DNA of 64,000 nt from Nautilus pompilius (lineage: Eukaryota; Mollusca; Cephalopoda; Nautilida; Nautilidae), in assembly GCA_018389105.1 (NCBI GenBank), contig JACATO010000132.1, positions 124,001 to 188,000 on the forward strand, written 5' to 3'. Positions within the stretch are counted from its first letter, which is position 1. Every line of letters starts with the position of its first letter. The translations under genes were made by a program, and so were the position numbers. Below are positions 13,360 to 26,578 of the stretch, piece by piece. The notes below the pieces were generated by a model. The model worked only from the letters and a program-made list of their open reading frames with translations. It did no database searches and was not told the origin of the DNA.

Positions 13360-13905
13360 ATGCCATTGGTGCATCATCTGTGCACCTGTTATTACTTACA
13401 ATCCTTGAGTGAAGATCATGTTGTAGGTTATACGGAGGGGTATTTCCTGAGCCTTGTGCACTTACAAGAGCCAGTCCATTGTGGTAATAATGTTGTCAAT
13501 GTGACATCCCTAACCTTCCCTATCCTGACATGGTCATTCTATAACATGAGCCTTGGCACTTGCACCAATTATAACATTTGTGCTACACAACATTACCAAC
13601 CTGGCAGCATTCTCTTTAACACCGTAACCTTCCACCAGAGTAATCCATATTGGACCAACTTCCATCAGAAACATTACTTGCCATCCCACTGGACCTTTCT
13701 CAGACTAATCGATGAGACATACAGAAGGAAAAAGCATAATGTGAATTTGTTTGGTAAGAATTCTCCTTTGAAAGGATTTATTTCGAATCCTGTTAACAAG
13801 GAAATTGACATTACAAAAGCTGAAGTTCTGCTAGAACACAGTATTTCATTGTCGGTAGTAGATAATGTGAACGAAGTATTTTGGCACAAGAAATCTGCTC
13901 GATAG
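13360..13905 (+). CDS. 181-codon ORF, possible hAT-transposase-derived fragment
   Basis: This is the longest open frame in the window that is not low-complexity. An in-frame TGA lies 21 bp upstream of the ATG, so it is either a single small ORF or the 3' end of a spliced gene with an acceptor inside it. In DNA of this A+T content an open run of this length is rare by chance. Residues about 135-175 (PLKGF, KEIDITKAEVL, LEHSISLSVVDNVNEVF) resemble the conserved segment of hAT-type (ZBED/SCAND-like) transposases that carries an acidic 'R/KAE' and an 'EHN-P' block. The first 120 residues match nothing I know. AATAAA hexamers follow at 14265 and 14473. A domesticated or decaying hAT fragment is the best guess; an unrelated terminal exon is possible. 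Confidence 0.35.
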   Translation: MPLVHHLCTCYYLQSLSEDHVVGYTEGYFLSLVHLQEPVHCGNNVVNVTSLTFPILTWSFYNMSLGTCTNYNICATQHYQPGSILFNTVTFHQSNPYWTNFHQKHYLPSHWTFLRLIDETYRRKKHNVNLFGKNSPLKGFISNPVNKEIDITKAEVLLEHSISLSVVDNVNEVFWHKKSAR

Positions 13906-15539
13906 AACTTGTTTTGTATTTATTTTTTTTTTTTGTGTGTAAATTTGTGTTGTGTTTGCTTATCTCTTTTGTGGTTGTGCTTTTTAAAGTTTATTTCTGT
14001 AAAAAAAATTAAAAATATGGTAATTTGCAAGGAGAACAAAATTTACACTGTTACACATTCAGACATTTTAAAGCTGGCACATCTGTTTTATTCTAGTCCG
14101 TTTATTTTTAGAACTGTTTTAATACAAGGGCAGTGATTTAAATTACAGGGTACTTAAAACAAGCTTTAGCTTGAAAATCTAAGCAGTTTTAATATCTATG
14201 CTAAACTGTATATCATTGTAAACTCATCTATGTTTTGTCTATAAGTATTTTAGGGAGTGCTTAGAATAAACTCAATTTCTTACGTATTTTCATTTTTTTA
14301 TTTTTATTTTTTTTGTACCTGGTTGTTCTCTCAGTATATTTTCTAATAATACTAAGTAATTTATTAAAATGCATTTATTTAATGTAAAACTAGATCAAAT
14401 CTCATTTATTTTAAATCCTTTGTAATAGGTAATTTTCATGTGTATTACTTTCATGTTTTGTACAAGATATTCAATAAAAAAACAAACGCCTGTTCTTAGA
14501 CTTCTTTTCCTAACCCTGTGCATATCACTTTAGTTTTTACCGTATACCACCCTAGCCGAGAAGTACCAGTTGGTATTTGTGTTGAACTGGCTGTATATTT
14601 AGTGAAATGTAGTTGCAATGCAAAACGTGGAGTTGGAGAGATACAGATTTGTCATTACAAAGGGTTATATTAATGAGGAATGTACCATGTGTGTCACAGC
14701 TTGTGTGGCTCATCCTGTGCTGAGTAATACAGATTTGAAGGGTAGTGGGATGTATTTACAGCTTAGGTTTAAGGAATGTTTTCAGAAACATGCAGTTTTT
14801 TTTTTTTTTTTTTGTTTTAAATAGCTTTAGGCAGATGATTACTATCATTAGTAGAATTTTTTTGTTTTGTTTTGTTAAACCTGGAAGCCATGTTCAGTTT
14901 AGTGTTACAGTATTGGATTTTATTACGATTGTCAGCTATTGTATTTATCACCATATTGGCTTACTCTTTTATTAAAGTCACAAAAACTGATAGTTGTTTT
15001 GACATAAGTTTTTATTGTTTTCATTTCAAAAGAGTCTTTAAATGGAGGTTTTACCACATCATTGACCCTCACCACTGTTGTATAGAAGTCTTCCTACCAG
15101 AGGAATGCTTGAATTTTTACCCCTCTAAACAACAGCTCCCTAAAAGGTGAGGAACAATGGCTTTAGGAATCTGATGACACTTAATTTATCAGCAGGTGTG
15201 CCACACCTGAAATTTTTTTGGGAAGGAACTAATGAAGGTCACTAAAACTAGGAATGTTGTTTACAGGCTGAGACATTTTCTTGAAAATAAATAAGTTTTA
15301 TAAGCAAAACCTGTAATCCTGTTAACTTCAGATAAAATAAAAGAAGGGGAAATTAAAAAAAAAATCAAGTCTTTAGATTTAATTCCATCAAAAAAAATTT
15401 TCTTTTTTAAATATATTTTTTGATTTGTTCCCATGTTGTGATATCACACGGTGGAGGAACATGCCATTGTTTAAAATGAGGCTAACATGTAGACTTTGAT
15501 CAAATATTCCTACCTACAGTTATGTATCTCTGCCTACCT
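13906..15539. other. AT-rich non-coding stretch downstream of the ORF
   Basis: T-rich sequence including a 17-T run near 14797-14813. Candidate polyadenylation hexamers AATAAA are at 14265 and 14473. No gene was recognised. Confidence 0.4.
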
Positions 15540-15650
15540 ATCTTTCTTTATTTACCAATGGTTGAGGGTTACCTTTCAAATCCCAGTCAGGATCAACTTG
15601 GTTTGGAATAGAACCCTGACAAACTCTCACACTCAGATGTTTGCATCATA
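15540..15650 (+). mobile_element. Possible SINE remnant
   Basis: A B-box-like string (cctttcaaatccc) at about 15572 is followed by 'agtcaggatcaacttggttt'. This parallels the B box plus 'ggtcagggccggctcagttt' of the SINE at 12568. The similarity is short and the A box is not evident, so this is a weak call. Confidence 0.35.
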
Positions 15651-17269
15651 ATTTGTGAACAGCCATCTTTGATTAGGAGGAAATGATGTTGAAATACTCT
15701 TAGCAAACTTGCAGGAAAAAAAACTACCCACCCCCACCCACCCCAAAGGAGAAAAAGCAAGATGTGTGTACAGGTGGAAAAGAAATTAAGATCATTTAAT
15801 AAAAGATAAAATGATAATTTCATATTTCTAACTACCTAGGAATTAATATGATGATTGCATTCCAAAGCAAAATAATGATTAAATATTCTTGTTTTAATTT
15901 ATTAGATTACATTGCTTTTGAATCTAGAACTAGAAAGCAGAAAATATTTCATGTTTTAACTGAACCACAACTGCATGTCAGTATCTTAACCCTTTACCAT
16001 ACTGTTATCAAAAACCCCAGACATAGACTGCAAAAGTTGAGTTTTGCTCAACTCGTGTTTTGCAGTTAAACTTTGATATTCTGGCAATTAATCTGTTGAA
16101 TTAGAAAGGTTTTTTTTTTTGAAAGTTTCAAAGGATCTATTTTGTAGGAAGGAGTTATTTAAAAAAAAGAGAGAGCAACCCTTTAGTTTTAAATAAATGA
16201 GTTGGTTCATTGTTAATAGCATCATTAGTCTAAGCAGATAAAGCACTTTGAAGTTTGACTTTCTTTGGATGAAATGGATAGTGAGAAGGAAAACCTGGGT
16301 GATTCTTTTAATGTTTGTATCTGAGAAAAGTTTGGATTGTTGTTAATTTCTTTTTTACTTAAAATTTGATTGAATGTATATGATTGTTATTGTAATGAAG
16401 TGTTTTGTTTTGATTAAATACATTCGAAGGAAAGCACTGAACAACTCACAACCTCTTGTCTGAAGAGAGCAGTCTTGTCTATAAGCAGTTGCTACTTGAA
16501 ACTCTTTATTGGTTAAGAGACAGTAAAATTTAAGCTGATAATTCAAAATAGCTATTGGTCATTCTGAGAGGAAAAGCAAAAAAAAATCATGAAATAACGT
16601 TGCAATGCTTGTGTGTGTGTGCAGTTAAAGTCACCACAAATTTTCTCTGTTGTTAACAAATATCATGTTATTGGTGTCTTTAAATTTACTACAGTACCAA
16701 CAGATCTGAACTGGATTTGCTAGAACCATTGTTATAATTGTTTTACTTTTAGCAGAGATATCAGTAAGAAAAAACAGACAGTGTTATTTGAAATCTTATT
16801 AATTATAAACCTGTGTGTGTGTGTGTTGTTAATACTGGAGTAGTGAAGCACCATCTGCTGGTTGGACTGAAGTGTAGTGCGAGTGTTACAAACAAAGTTG
16901 ATTTCTCTAGAAAATTAAGATTTTTGTCATTTTGAGAAAAGTGTATGTGATGTAAACTAGCTACGTTGGTCAGTTGGTTGTTCCACTGTCGGGTGTCTTA
17001 GATGTACATGCCCCAGGGAGTGAATAAAATTATAAAGCTGAGAATAATGGTATTGATTTGAGGTATTCTGTCACCTAACTCCTTCCTTGAAGGCCGGATT
17101 TAACCTTACCCCAGAAACAGTTTTACTCTGTCTGGTTTCTACAAAAGTAACAACTGTTTTGTCTTCAGGGATCTTTGGTATATTATTGACAGAACATGTT
17201 ATGTTATTCTTTAATTGACAGCAATAATAATATTGGTTGTGTCTCATGGTCAATCACAAATTATGTAAA
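15651..17269. other. Non-coding stretch
   Basis: AT-rich sequence with short TG runs at 16610 and 16811. Nothing recognised. Confidence 0.4.
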
Positions 17270-17572
17270 CATTTGGTGGGCCTGCTGCTCATACAGAACT
17301 GCACTTTTAGGTGGCAAGCAGTCCTACCTGGTGTTAAGGAATATCCAAGAAGACCAGACACCTTATTACCCACACTTCACAAGTACCAGGAAAACTTTAT
17401 CAGAAATCTTCATTTTTAAATTTGGGAGAAAACCAGATTGATCAGAAGCAGCTGGTGAAGAAGAGATCGTGCCATGAGGTACACCAAACTGGTCATGACC
17501 AGTGTTCTAACTCAGGCCCTAAACAGTGGTAGACTAGTAATCTAACTACTGAGTTGCAAGCCAGCTGGCATT
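17270..17572 (-). mobile_element. tRNA-derived SINE, family member B
   Basis: Read on the minus strand, the segment begins with a tRNA-like head. An A-box region 'caactcagtagttagattac' parallels the tRNA string with 'gctcagtggttagagcac'. It is followed by a B-box-like 'gggcctgagttagaacac', then a body with 'cagtttggtgtacctcatgg' and 'cttcaccagctgc', matching the copy at 12568-12850 block for block. The tRNA species cannot be assigned after this much decay. Confidence 0.65.
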
Positions 17573-18350
17573 TGCAGTATGTGTACGTTTAATGTCTAAT
17601 ATAATTCCAAAGTAGTACCCCCCTTTTGTTGTTGATGATGTAGACACTGAAATTGCAACATTTAGGAGTTTAAAAACTTCTGATGATTGTCATAGATCTT
17701 ACAAGAATTTACTTTATTTTTCAGAAAATGTGATGCTTTTTTAATATTTTAAATGATGCAGCTTAAAACAAACTGAGCCTTCTGTATCTGTTAATTTTTT
17801 TCTTAGAAAATCCTTTCTTGATGAAGGACATTTGGTAATTCAAATTAAAGTATTATGCTGATTTTTACTGTGGTTCAAACTGTGTTGTAAGCATTGTAAT
17901 GATCAGTGTAACGGGCTAACTATTATAACTAACAATTTATCTTTGTGATTTTGTACGAATGTTCAGTATATAGTGACTATGTTAAATCTAGTTGAGACAC
18001 TTTCAGAGGAATACTGGAAACAGAGTTGACACATCAATAGGTTTTTTAAGGCCATATTATTGGATGCATTCAGTGCGTGCGTGATCTTTTTACTTGATCA
18101 TATAAAAGACTCTTTGTACAGACAAAGCCTGAATAAACTATTCCAAAGTTGAAAATCCATAACTAGAGCCATCTTTACCATATTTGGGTCTGTTGACATT
18201 CTATTATCTTGTCTCATGACCATTTTCTGGTAGTCATGACTGTAGATTCATTAGTGAAAAGGAGGATATTTTGATGACAAATTCTCTTGTTTTGTGAAAA
18301 TTCCATTGTAGAAGCAACATGCTTTGTCAAGTGTATATTTTCTAATAGTC
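17573..18350. other. Non-coding stretch
   Basis: AT-rich, only short frames, nothing recognised. Confidence 0.4.
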
Positions 18351-18351
18351 A

Positions 18352-18890
18352 TTTACAAGGGCTATTCATTTAATTTTAAGAGTGATGATATGAAATACTC
18401 CTGCAGTTTGATGTGCTTTCTTCTCTGTTCAACCCATGTTAAATGACACTTGGAGACCATCTTTGGATACGATGTGAGGTTTTGTCATTTCACTATAAAT
18501 GAGTGTGTTCTTTGAGTTTAGTAACCAACAGGAATGAAAAGAAAGGTATGCTAAGATTTTTGCTCCAATAACATGCACCTGATAAAGTTGCCATGTGTTT
18601 TATAACATTTTCAGCCACTTCTCACAGATTGTCTGGCATAGTCTTTTTCTGACGAATGCTTCCATACCTTGCACCAGCAACAGTAGTTCTACATCAAGGA
18701 TACCACAGCAGTCAAAAAAGGGATAAGCACACTCACCTTTCCGCTTGACCTTGCCAAGCAGAATTTCTTGGGTTTTTGGGAACAAGGGTTCTTGCCATCA
18801 TACACATTAAGAACTTCTGACTTTCTTCTATGAAGCACATGAGCATTTACTCTGAATGCTCTACACATTCTGTTTCTGTTCATCTGTTAG
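18352..18890 (-). pseudogene. mariner-like transposase relic (catalytic-core fragment)
   Basis: On the minus strand, 18883 down to about 18620 translates, with frameshifts, to pieces resembling the central part of mariner transposases: SQKPKKF, then a block that in another frame reads AYPFFDCCGILDVE, matching the 'FFD..G..H.E' strand that carries a catalytic Asp region. The start of the second helix follows (FVRKRLCQ). The left boundary 'ttacaagggctattcattta' at 18351-18370 resembles a mariner terminal repeat, but no partner was found to the right. The copy is truncated and cannot be active. Confidence 0.5.
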
Positions 18891-18964
18891 TTGATGTGGG
18901 CAATCATAAATGTCTTTGTTATGTGCAATTGGTCAAGCACACCAGAAGCTTGCTCTGTTGAGAT

Positions 18965-21900
18965 TGACGGTGACTGACTGACTGATGTTCTTCCATTATG
19001 CACCTAAATATCTGATTTTTTTCAAACAGCAAGGCCTATTGAAAACATTTGAGATATTTTCTGGGAAAAGCTTCAATAAGAAGAAACTAAATTTCACTAA
19101 AAAAAAAAAGAAAGAAACAACAACTTCTTAAATTAAAAAGGAGCCCAGTTCTAGGAAACTACAGTGCATAGAGAGGTGGGTGTCACCTGCATGAAGAATG
19201 GGATGTGAAATACAACAGAGGTGGGGACATATTCATTCAGTGGTGGTTAAATAGAATTATCACACTTTTTCTATTATCCAGAATATAACCATAGCAAACT
19301 TTAAAAAGAATTTTGAAGACTTCGGTGTTTTATTGTGAACTTTAGTGTTTATTTCTACTTTAGAAGTTGGCAGATTTTTTAACTTTGGACAGGTATCTTC
19401 TCTAGAAATATCTTTGGGTATAGATTTGTTGCTTTTTTAGTTTCAAATAAATTAAGAGTAGAATGATTTGGTTAATTTTAAATTTAGGTATAAATAACAA
19501 TAATAATAATAATTTTTTGTTAAAATGGCCTTGTTTATTTAGCCCGCATTATGAGATAAGCATTATTTTGGAATTATTGAAAGGTCAGATCTCTCTTATT
19601 GTTTATAAAGATAAGATCTAATTCTCTTTTTTAAAACGATTATTTGATGAGAAAATTAATTGATAATAAACCCAAGCATGACATCTTGTTCTTTTGTGTT
19701 TAAGTTTATAGGTGGGTTTTGTCAGCCATCTTTATATGAATTTATTAAGTGCATGATGAATTATATTCCAATTAAAAACTCTGTTCTTGATTTTCACTTC
19801 CTCATTTAACAAATGTGATTTATTCCATAATTAAATAACACTAATCATTAATTTCTGTAAATTAAGATTATTTTTACTTACTTTTCAGATATATATAGTT
19901 GACAGTATAGCTCTCCTGTTAAGAAAACCAGAAAGTACTTTGTATGTGTCATAGTTGGGTATAGCACACTATATAGAAAAAAACTGTGTACAGCATTTGA
20001 ATTCGTTTTGATGTTACCACTATTTATTTTAATTTTAGGAGAGCTCAAAAACATAGGATGGCTATCTCCAAAGCATTCATATGATGAAAATATTATTTAA
20101 TTGTTTTTTTTTGTTTACATTTAATATATTGTGATTAGTGTAAGTTAGGCTTTTTTGGGCCTTTAAGTGCAAGGCAGACATTACAGTGGTCAGATGGCTG
20201 GCCTTTTCTGTTGATAACCACCACCACTGTAAAAGTCAGCCAGTGGTACAAAATCAACATTTTTCGATCTTAGTAGCGTATCTCTTCACTCGACTCTGCT
20301 GTTAAGCATTGACCACACTACTATGGTTACTATGCACATTGCAGATCCATTTTTGTTTAATTTTTTACTGATCCATTTTTAATTAGAGATGGCCGTATAA
20401 ATTTTGGCAATACTCCAGATCTGGGGATTTGTTTTGAAAACCTCTGAGGGATTTTATGTGTTGTTTTTATTTTAATTTTAGAAAGAAAAAAAAACTTCAG
20501 TGGCTATGCAAGCATACTCAAGTTGCCTTATATTGGCTTAATGTCTGAAATAAATGCTACCAGAAAACATTGATATCATATTCATTATCATCCCTTATAG
20601 ATAAAATGGGATAAGGGACAAAAAAGCATAGTCATAAGCTTTCACACTGTTTTCCCACTAATTATATCTAATAAAAGTAAACACAATAAATATAAGTAGC
20701 TTGTAGTGTGCTTGCTTGTTCTGGTGGTGGCTGGAGTATGGTTAGTGATGTGTACTGAGGTAGTGGTGTGGTTTCTCTCACTTTACTGTACTTGTCCTGT
20801 TCTCCGTTGGTTTGGTTTGGTTTGGATTTTTTGCTTTCCTTTCCCTACCAGAAGAGTTTCAGTATATTAAAGATACTAGTTATCTAACCCACTTCTGCTT
20901 AAGCATTGGACAGATCTTCATACCTCCAACCATGTGTTCCCACACTCTAGCAAAACCATCCTTTTTGCTGTTCTTGTGAATATAATACAACAATAGCTTA
21001 TCTCTACTTTATTTATCATTAGAGGTTATTCATAATGATTTGCAAAAATTTGTACTGGAATACTATGAAGCAATAGATGGTAAATCTGTACCAGTTAAGT
21101 ATAAATCGTGGATATTTTAAGCCTCTAAAGAGCTGAGACTATTAAAAATTCTTGTTCACTGGTCTTTGATGAAAAAATTTGGGAATTTACAATTCCTTGT
21201 AAACTCAAGAACCTTTGGTACCAACATGATTGTACATTAGTGAGGCTCACTGCAGCAAGCCGATAACTTCCTAGATCCCACCAGGATCAGGAACTTTGCT
21301 TTTCCACAAGGGCATTGGCCTACTAACATTCATGGAAAACTTCAAACTTATTCTCTGCTGACATTTCACAGTCTGAAGTTAATGAGTCTGTCCTTCCTTC
21401 CTGTAATTACCCAGTGCCCTGGCGAAATGTGTGGTTGCAGTAGAAATCACATCTAATCATACCACTGCTACTGACAGCATCAAAAGCTATCAGGAGAAGG
21501 AAGGCATTGCTCACTAATGCCACTTGCCAATGAAAAAAAAAAATAGAATTATGAAATTAAAGGGACCTTGTAATGCACATTATAAATCTTTATGATGCTA
21601 AATATATTGACATGCTGACAATATAGAAATTTTTGAAAGCCATTAAGATAAAAACCAGAGTCTGTAAAGAAACCATTAAAGTAATTTACTTCATAACCAA
21701 AAATATTTCTCGTAATAACTTATCTGCCATTTATTTGAAAAGAATGCCATCATTAATTTAGTTTTCTATACTTTCAAAGATGCGCAGGATGTCAAAGCTA
21801 TCTTATCACGAAGACCACAAACAACGTAGTAGGAAATAGTTTTACGTAGTGAGTGCTGTGTGACAGATCAGTTATATCATAGTTGTGCAAGATACTGCAC

Positions 21901-24050
21901 TTTATTGGTATTTGTATGGCTTTTGGCACCACTACTTTTTCTAGCTTCAGAATAGCTCAATACGCAAGATGGTAGTCTATGAATTACTAATATGGGAATA
22001 TTGAATTATTTTTTGAGTATGATAATTTGTAGTAATATATGTTAAAACTGTAGGGACTTCAATGTCTTTTGGGCATTTTGGTAATGACAAGGGTTAAAAG
22101 AAATCAAAAAGTGGAACTTTTTTGTTTTACTTTTTAAAAAATAGATGAATTTGAGGAAATAGGATGTTCAGAGTCTAGAATTTCTATTTAACTTTAAGGA
22201 TTATCCTCACATTAATGGATTAATTAGGCTACTTCTGTTGGTGATTATGCCTAATGGTTGTATAGTCAGCAATTAAACAAGATGTTTTGGAATTTTTAAT
22301 GTAACAGTGTATTGTTTTGATTTCTCTGTTTTCAGAAATCTGTCAGCACGCCATTAAATTTTTTAAATAAAAAATTCTACTGCAACTGTTAACTGAAGAG
22401 TAATATTACTAAACAACAACATTTGACCACAACTGTTATATTTTCATTAGTATATTTAGTTGATAACTGTATGATGAAGGGGATATAACTCTGATTGTCT
22501 TGTTAAGTGTCATTAAAAATAGCAAGCAGATCACAGCTGGACAGGTTTAAATTATTTAATTAGTACCTTGAAGAAATTCAGAAAATGTTACACTATTTTT
22601 GGTTTTGGTGGTGAACTATATCAGATTGCTATGTATGATTGACAGGTTATTTAAACTAGAAAATAAAGAAAAAAATAGAGCCCTGCTAACTTTAACACCT
22701 ACATGGGGCATTCATTGGCAATAATATTAATGTTGTATACCATAGCTTAAATGCTGTTACATAAATATACTAGTGTAATTTTATTGGTTAGTAACATAGC
22801 TTTGGAATTTATTAATAGATTAAATAATAAAAAAAAAACTTGTAAGGATTACTAGTAAATAATTTACTATTTGTACATTTGTTTACAAATTTAAGTGATA
22901 TTTTATGTGGATTACATACATGGAGATATTTTTAAATTAGCTTTTATATTTTTGGAATGTTTCTTTAAAGAGAAGCTTGTTTCAGATTTTTTAACAATTA
23001 AAGATGAAATGCCCTTAAACATTTTTTAAATATGTAAACACATTTGCCAATGAATAATGATAAACATTAATAATATTGGTAGTGTTTTAAAATTAGGTAT
23101 CTCTAGTTGATTCTACAAAGTCTGTTAACTGGATGTTTTATAAAAATACTGATACTAAACAAATTAGAAATCTTGTTTCGTGCGTTAGCTATTACTTGAT
23201 CTGTTAAGAATTGACAAAGGTTGTTTGGCTCTACTTACTACTTATTTACTTGACCTTTTGATAATGCCTAACACTGAAAAAATTATTTTATTGTGCCCCA
23301 AAATGAAATTGGCCATTTAAAAGAATGACTGAAATCATCACCAGGACTTAGAACTGGATGATTAATGTGATAGAGATTCATTTGACATTTTCATGAAAAT
23401 GAAGCAGTGGAAACATTGTCATTTTGATGTATTTTTAAAACGTATTAAACACTAATAGTAATTTATTCTGATTCCCTTAACTAAAATAAGATTTTAAAGA
23501 TAGTTTTTGTATTTGCTTCCATAGCTCGTGTTTGTCAGTAGGCATATCATTATTGTAGACTGATTTTACGTGTAATGAGAGGCTAGTTCAGAATAATGTT
23601 TTAATGTCATAGAATGATAGTTTTTTTACTCAACTAAACCTAGGGACAAAGTACTTTACTTTGACGGAAGGTAACTCACTAAAAATATGTTTAGTGTACT
23701 GTTGTTGAAGTGACCTTTTAAATTAATGAAAACCGAAACGGAGATAAACATTTTAAGTTTAAGTTTTCTTATAGGAGAATAGAAAGATGTTTAAAGGGTA
23801 AGAAGAATGGACAGAAATAAGTCATTATAAGAAATTTCTTTGTAACATTCTTGTTCTTCTGGTGCTATCTCATAAGGCCAGAACATATTTCTTTCTACCT
23901 TTCTTCCATCTTGTCTGTCATCCTTTACCAACCTTTTTGATCCCGGAATATTTTTTTTTTTACATTTCACTTCTGATATCATATTTTCATGCTGATGATA
24001 TCCTGTTGGTTCTTTCTTCATTTCTTAAAACAGCTCTCTCTTTGCCTCCC
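18965..24050. other. Long AT-rich non-coding stretch
   Basis: No gene was recognised over about 5 kb. Present are a short (TTTGG)n run at 20807-20826 and a weak SINE-like string 'gatcccaccaggatcaggaa' near 21273. Otherwise it is plain AT-rich DNA. Confidence 0.4.

Positions 24051-24051
<1 letters not shown>

Positions 24052-24097
<46 letters not shown>
24052..24097. repeat. Compound (TC)n(AC)n microsatellite
   Basis: About 21 bp of alternating T/C followed directly by about 25 bp of alternating C/A. The Ser/Leu and His/Thr repeats in the open frame crossing it are a by-product. Confidence 0.95.
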
Positions 24098-25014
24098 CTT
24101 AATATTTTTCAAAGAACCACTTAGATAGTAGGAAAATAATTAGCAGTGTTAGACAGAATGTGCATCTATTTAGTTTTGTGAATGAGTGGAAAATTATTAG
24201 GTGTATTGGATTTGTTCGAATGTATCATAATCATCAAGATTTTGAAAAATTCTGAACCATAGTGTGGTGTACTTAGACATAAGAATATATCAGGATGCGT
24301 TTTTTTGGAAACATTTTTAAAAGGAGGAAAACATTACTAGATTTTAGATTTTCAAGACCTAAAAGTTTAAATAGAGGACTTCAGTCTGTTTGTGAGGTAA
24401 TTTTAAGTATCTTTATTGATTTAATAGTCAGCTTTCTCCTTAATAACTGAGCGATTACAAAAGCTCTCTTATGTATGTTGATGGGAAGTACTCAGCTACT
24501 GCTCCCCATAACATTACATAAATAAACCCTTGGACTTGTCTAGCCTTTTCATAATCAGTTTTTATCCAAATAATTGCTTAGTGTCGTTACTGACCCAGTA
24601 TTCTGTTGATTAAGCAGAGGTGTTAACAGCTACACAGCGTCAATCCAGCTTTGGATTTTTTCATTTGGGAAAATTGTTTTGCAAAGTCTATGAATGACAA
24701 ATGTTTACCCAAATATTAATGTAACTGTGATTTTCTGATTGATAATTATTTTCATTTGTAGAAATGAGCATGATAAAACATTTGGAAGGTGTCATTTTAA
24801 ATCATCTTTTTTGGCACAGATTTCTGCTGCAATATTTCATGAGGAAAACTAACATGCCACTGGATATCACTTATACAAGGATTTAGAAGGGAAATGCATT
24901 AATCAAAATATAATACTAACATTATTATTTTTAATTGTATTTTCCATTTCCATTTAGTTTAATTTTTTTAAATTAAAGAAGATATTTCTTTTTCTGAAAA
25001 CAATTCCACCACAC
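24098..25014. other. Non-coding stretch
   Basis: AT-rich sequence between two microsatellites; no gene or element recognised. Confidence 0.4.
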
Positions 25015-25066
25015 ATGGACACGGACACACACAGTCACAGATGTGCACGACATGCACGCACACATG

Positions 25067-25110
<44 letters not shown>

Positions 25111-25205
25111 GACATAGACTCTCTCTCACACATACACGTATACATACAGACGGACGGATAGATGGACTCGGACACGCATATTCACATTCACACACACACA
25201 TAGAC
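25015..25205. repeat. CA-rich microsatellite block with a (CA)18 core
   Basis: The perfect (CA)n core is at about 25070-25106. It is flanked on both sides by imperfect 'gcacgcacacatgcacg' and 'acatacagacggacgg' type sequence, suggesting repeated slippage and point decay. Both strands are open across it only because of the repeat. Confidence 0.95.
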
Positions 25206-25914
25206 ACAAAAAGAGAAAGAACCTGGTTCTAATTTCTGATGAAATAATAAAATTAGTTGATTTTTTGGTACATTAATATATTTCTAATTATAAATATTTT
25301 AAAGTATTTTCTTAAAATTTTTTTGGCTCAAATTATGTCTATAGAGCCCAGGGATGGAAAGAGTTAATAGCATTAGTTGTGCTTCCAGTGAATCTGGAGA
25401 GTTTCTGCTTGAAGACTTTTATGGTTGTATTGGAATTTGGAAGGATGAAATTGCTTGAAAAAATTATTTTTTGTGAAACATGAGGATTGCCAGTGTGCCT
25501 GGTTGAGGATTCCACTTTCCCTCTTCACATAACCCAGTTTCCTTTTAGCTGGTAGGGGAAGCTGATTCTTCAGAGAGTCTTTTGGACTCACTGGTACACT
25601 CCTAGTCATTGTCTGAGCCCCTGAAGCCAAACAGGATTCCCTGCTGTTCTAATTCAGTTAGCATTATGGCTGCTTTGTGAGAAAATGTAGAATTTGGATT
25701 TGGGAGGAGGGGCTGGTGTTATTTGTTTGGTAATAGAAAGCCCTTAGTTTGTGCTGTTCTCAGATTTACTTTAGCTCTGCTGATGACTTATGGTGGTTTT
25801 CTCATTTGTCAGTTTGAAAAGTTCTCCTTCAGTGATAAAGGAGAGTAGAAACCTGAGATCCAAACCCAACTTTTATGTCCTTATGCTACCATAAAGAGGC
25901 AGAAGAGCCTATTC
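25206..25914. other. Non-coding stretch
   Basis: No gene was recognised. The 85-codon minus-strand frame at 25373-25630 shows no domain. Confidence 0.4.
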
Positions 25915-26290
25915 AATAAGGAAAACAAGTTAAAACATGGTAGATTAGAGTCTGTAATGAATGACTGGCTCCCAACAGTACCAGGGAGATGAGGGCTGGT
26001 TTTTAGCTGTATGGAAAGATTTTAGGTCCTTGAAAGAGAAATGAGCTCTCTAACAAAATGCATGTTAAAATGTGTCTCCATAATAGAGAGCTAAGAGAGA
26101 GAAGGGAAAGAATGGAGGAGGGCATTCAAGGAGAGAAAACAAGTTCTTAAAATGAAATAAATTAGAGGTCTTTAACAAGAGTCTGGCTTCCAAAGGAAGA
26201 GGCAAGCTGAGGGTTTTTGTGTTTACCATGATGGAAAGATTATGGGTTCTTCTAAGAAGATTAGCTCCCTAAAATGGGAATTAAATGAAA
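25915..26290 (+). repeat. Degenerate direct duplication, about 214-220 bp period
   Basis: Blocks recur in the same order. 'gaaaacaagtt' occurs at 25921 and 26135, an 'agtctg...ctggctcc'-like block follows both, 'atggaaagatt' occurs at 26011 and 26231, and 'agctctctaa' / 'agctccctaa' occur at 26044 and 26263. The spacing drifts from 214 to 220 bp through small indels. This is an old tandem duplication of non-coding DNA. Confidence 0.7.
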
Positions 26291-26547
26291 TGTTTGTTAT
26301 TTGAAGATACTTGTTTGAATTTTTAGTGAAGTGAGAATCTAAAGTTAATGAGATTGAGGAAGACCAGTCCTGAGTTATTATTTTTTAGGAGGGATCTTAG
26401 CAAGAAATTGGCCTATAAACTTAGATTGAATAGGGGTTAAATTATAGATTACAAAATATTGGGTACCTCATTTTTTAAAACATTTCATTGGTAATAAACT
26501 TTAGCCAAAAGTTCGTAATTAATATTTTAAAGTCAAAGTTTAAAAAA

Positions 26548-26549
<2 letters not shown>

Positions 26550-26574
<25 letters not shown>
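26550..26574. repeat. (AT)n microsatellite
   Basis: About 12 perfect AT units. Confidence 0.95.

Positions 26575-26578
<4 letters not shown>

Noticed and set aside
24968-25232. Open frames on both strands over the CA block
   Set aside because: Pure microsatellite translation (Cys/Val and His/Thr repeats).
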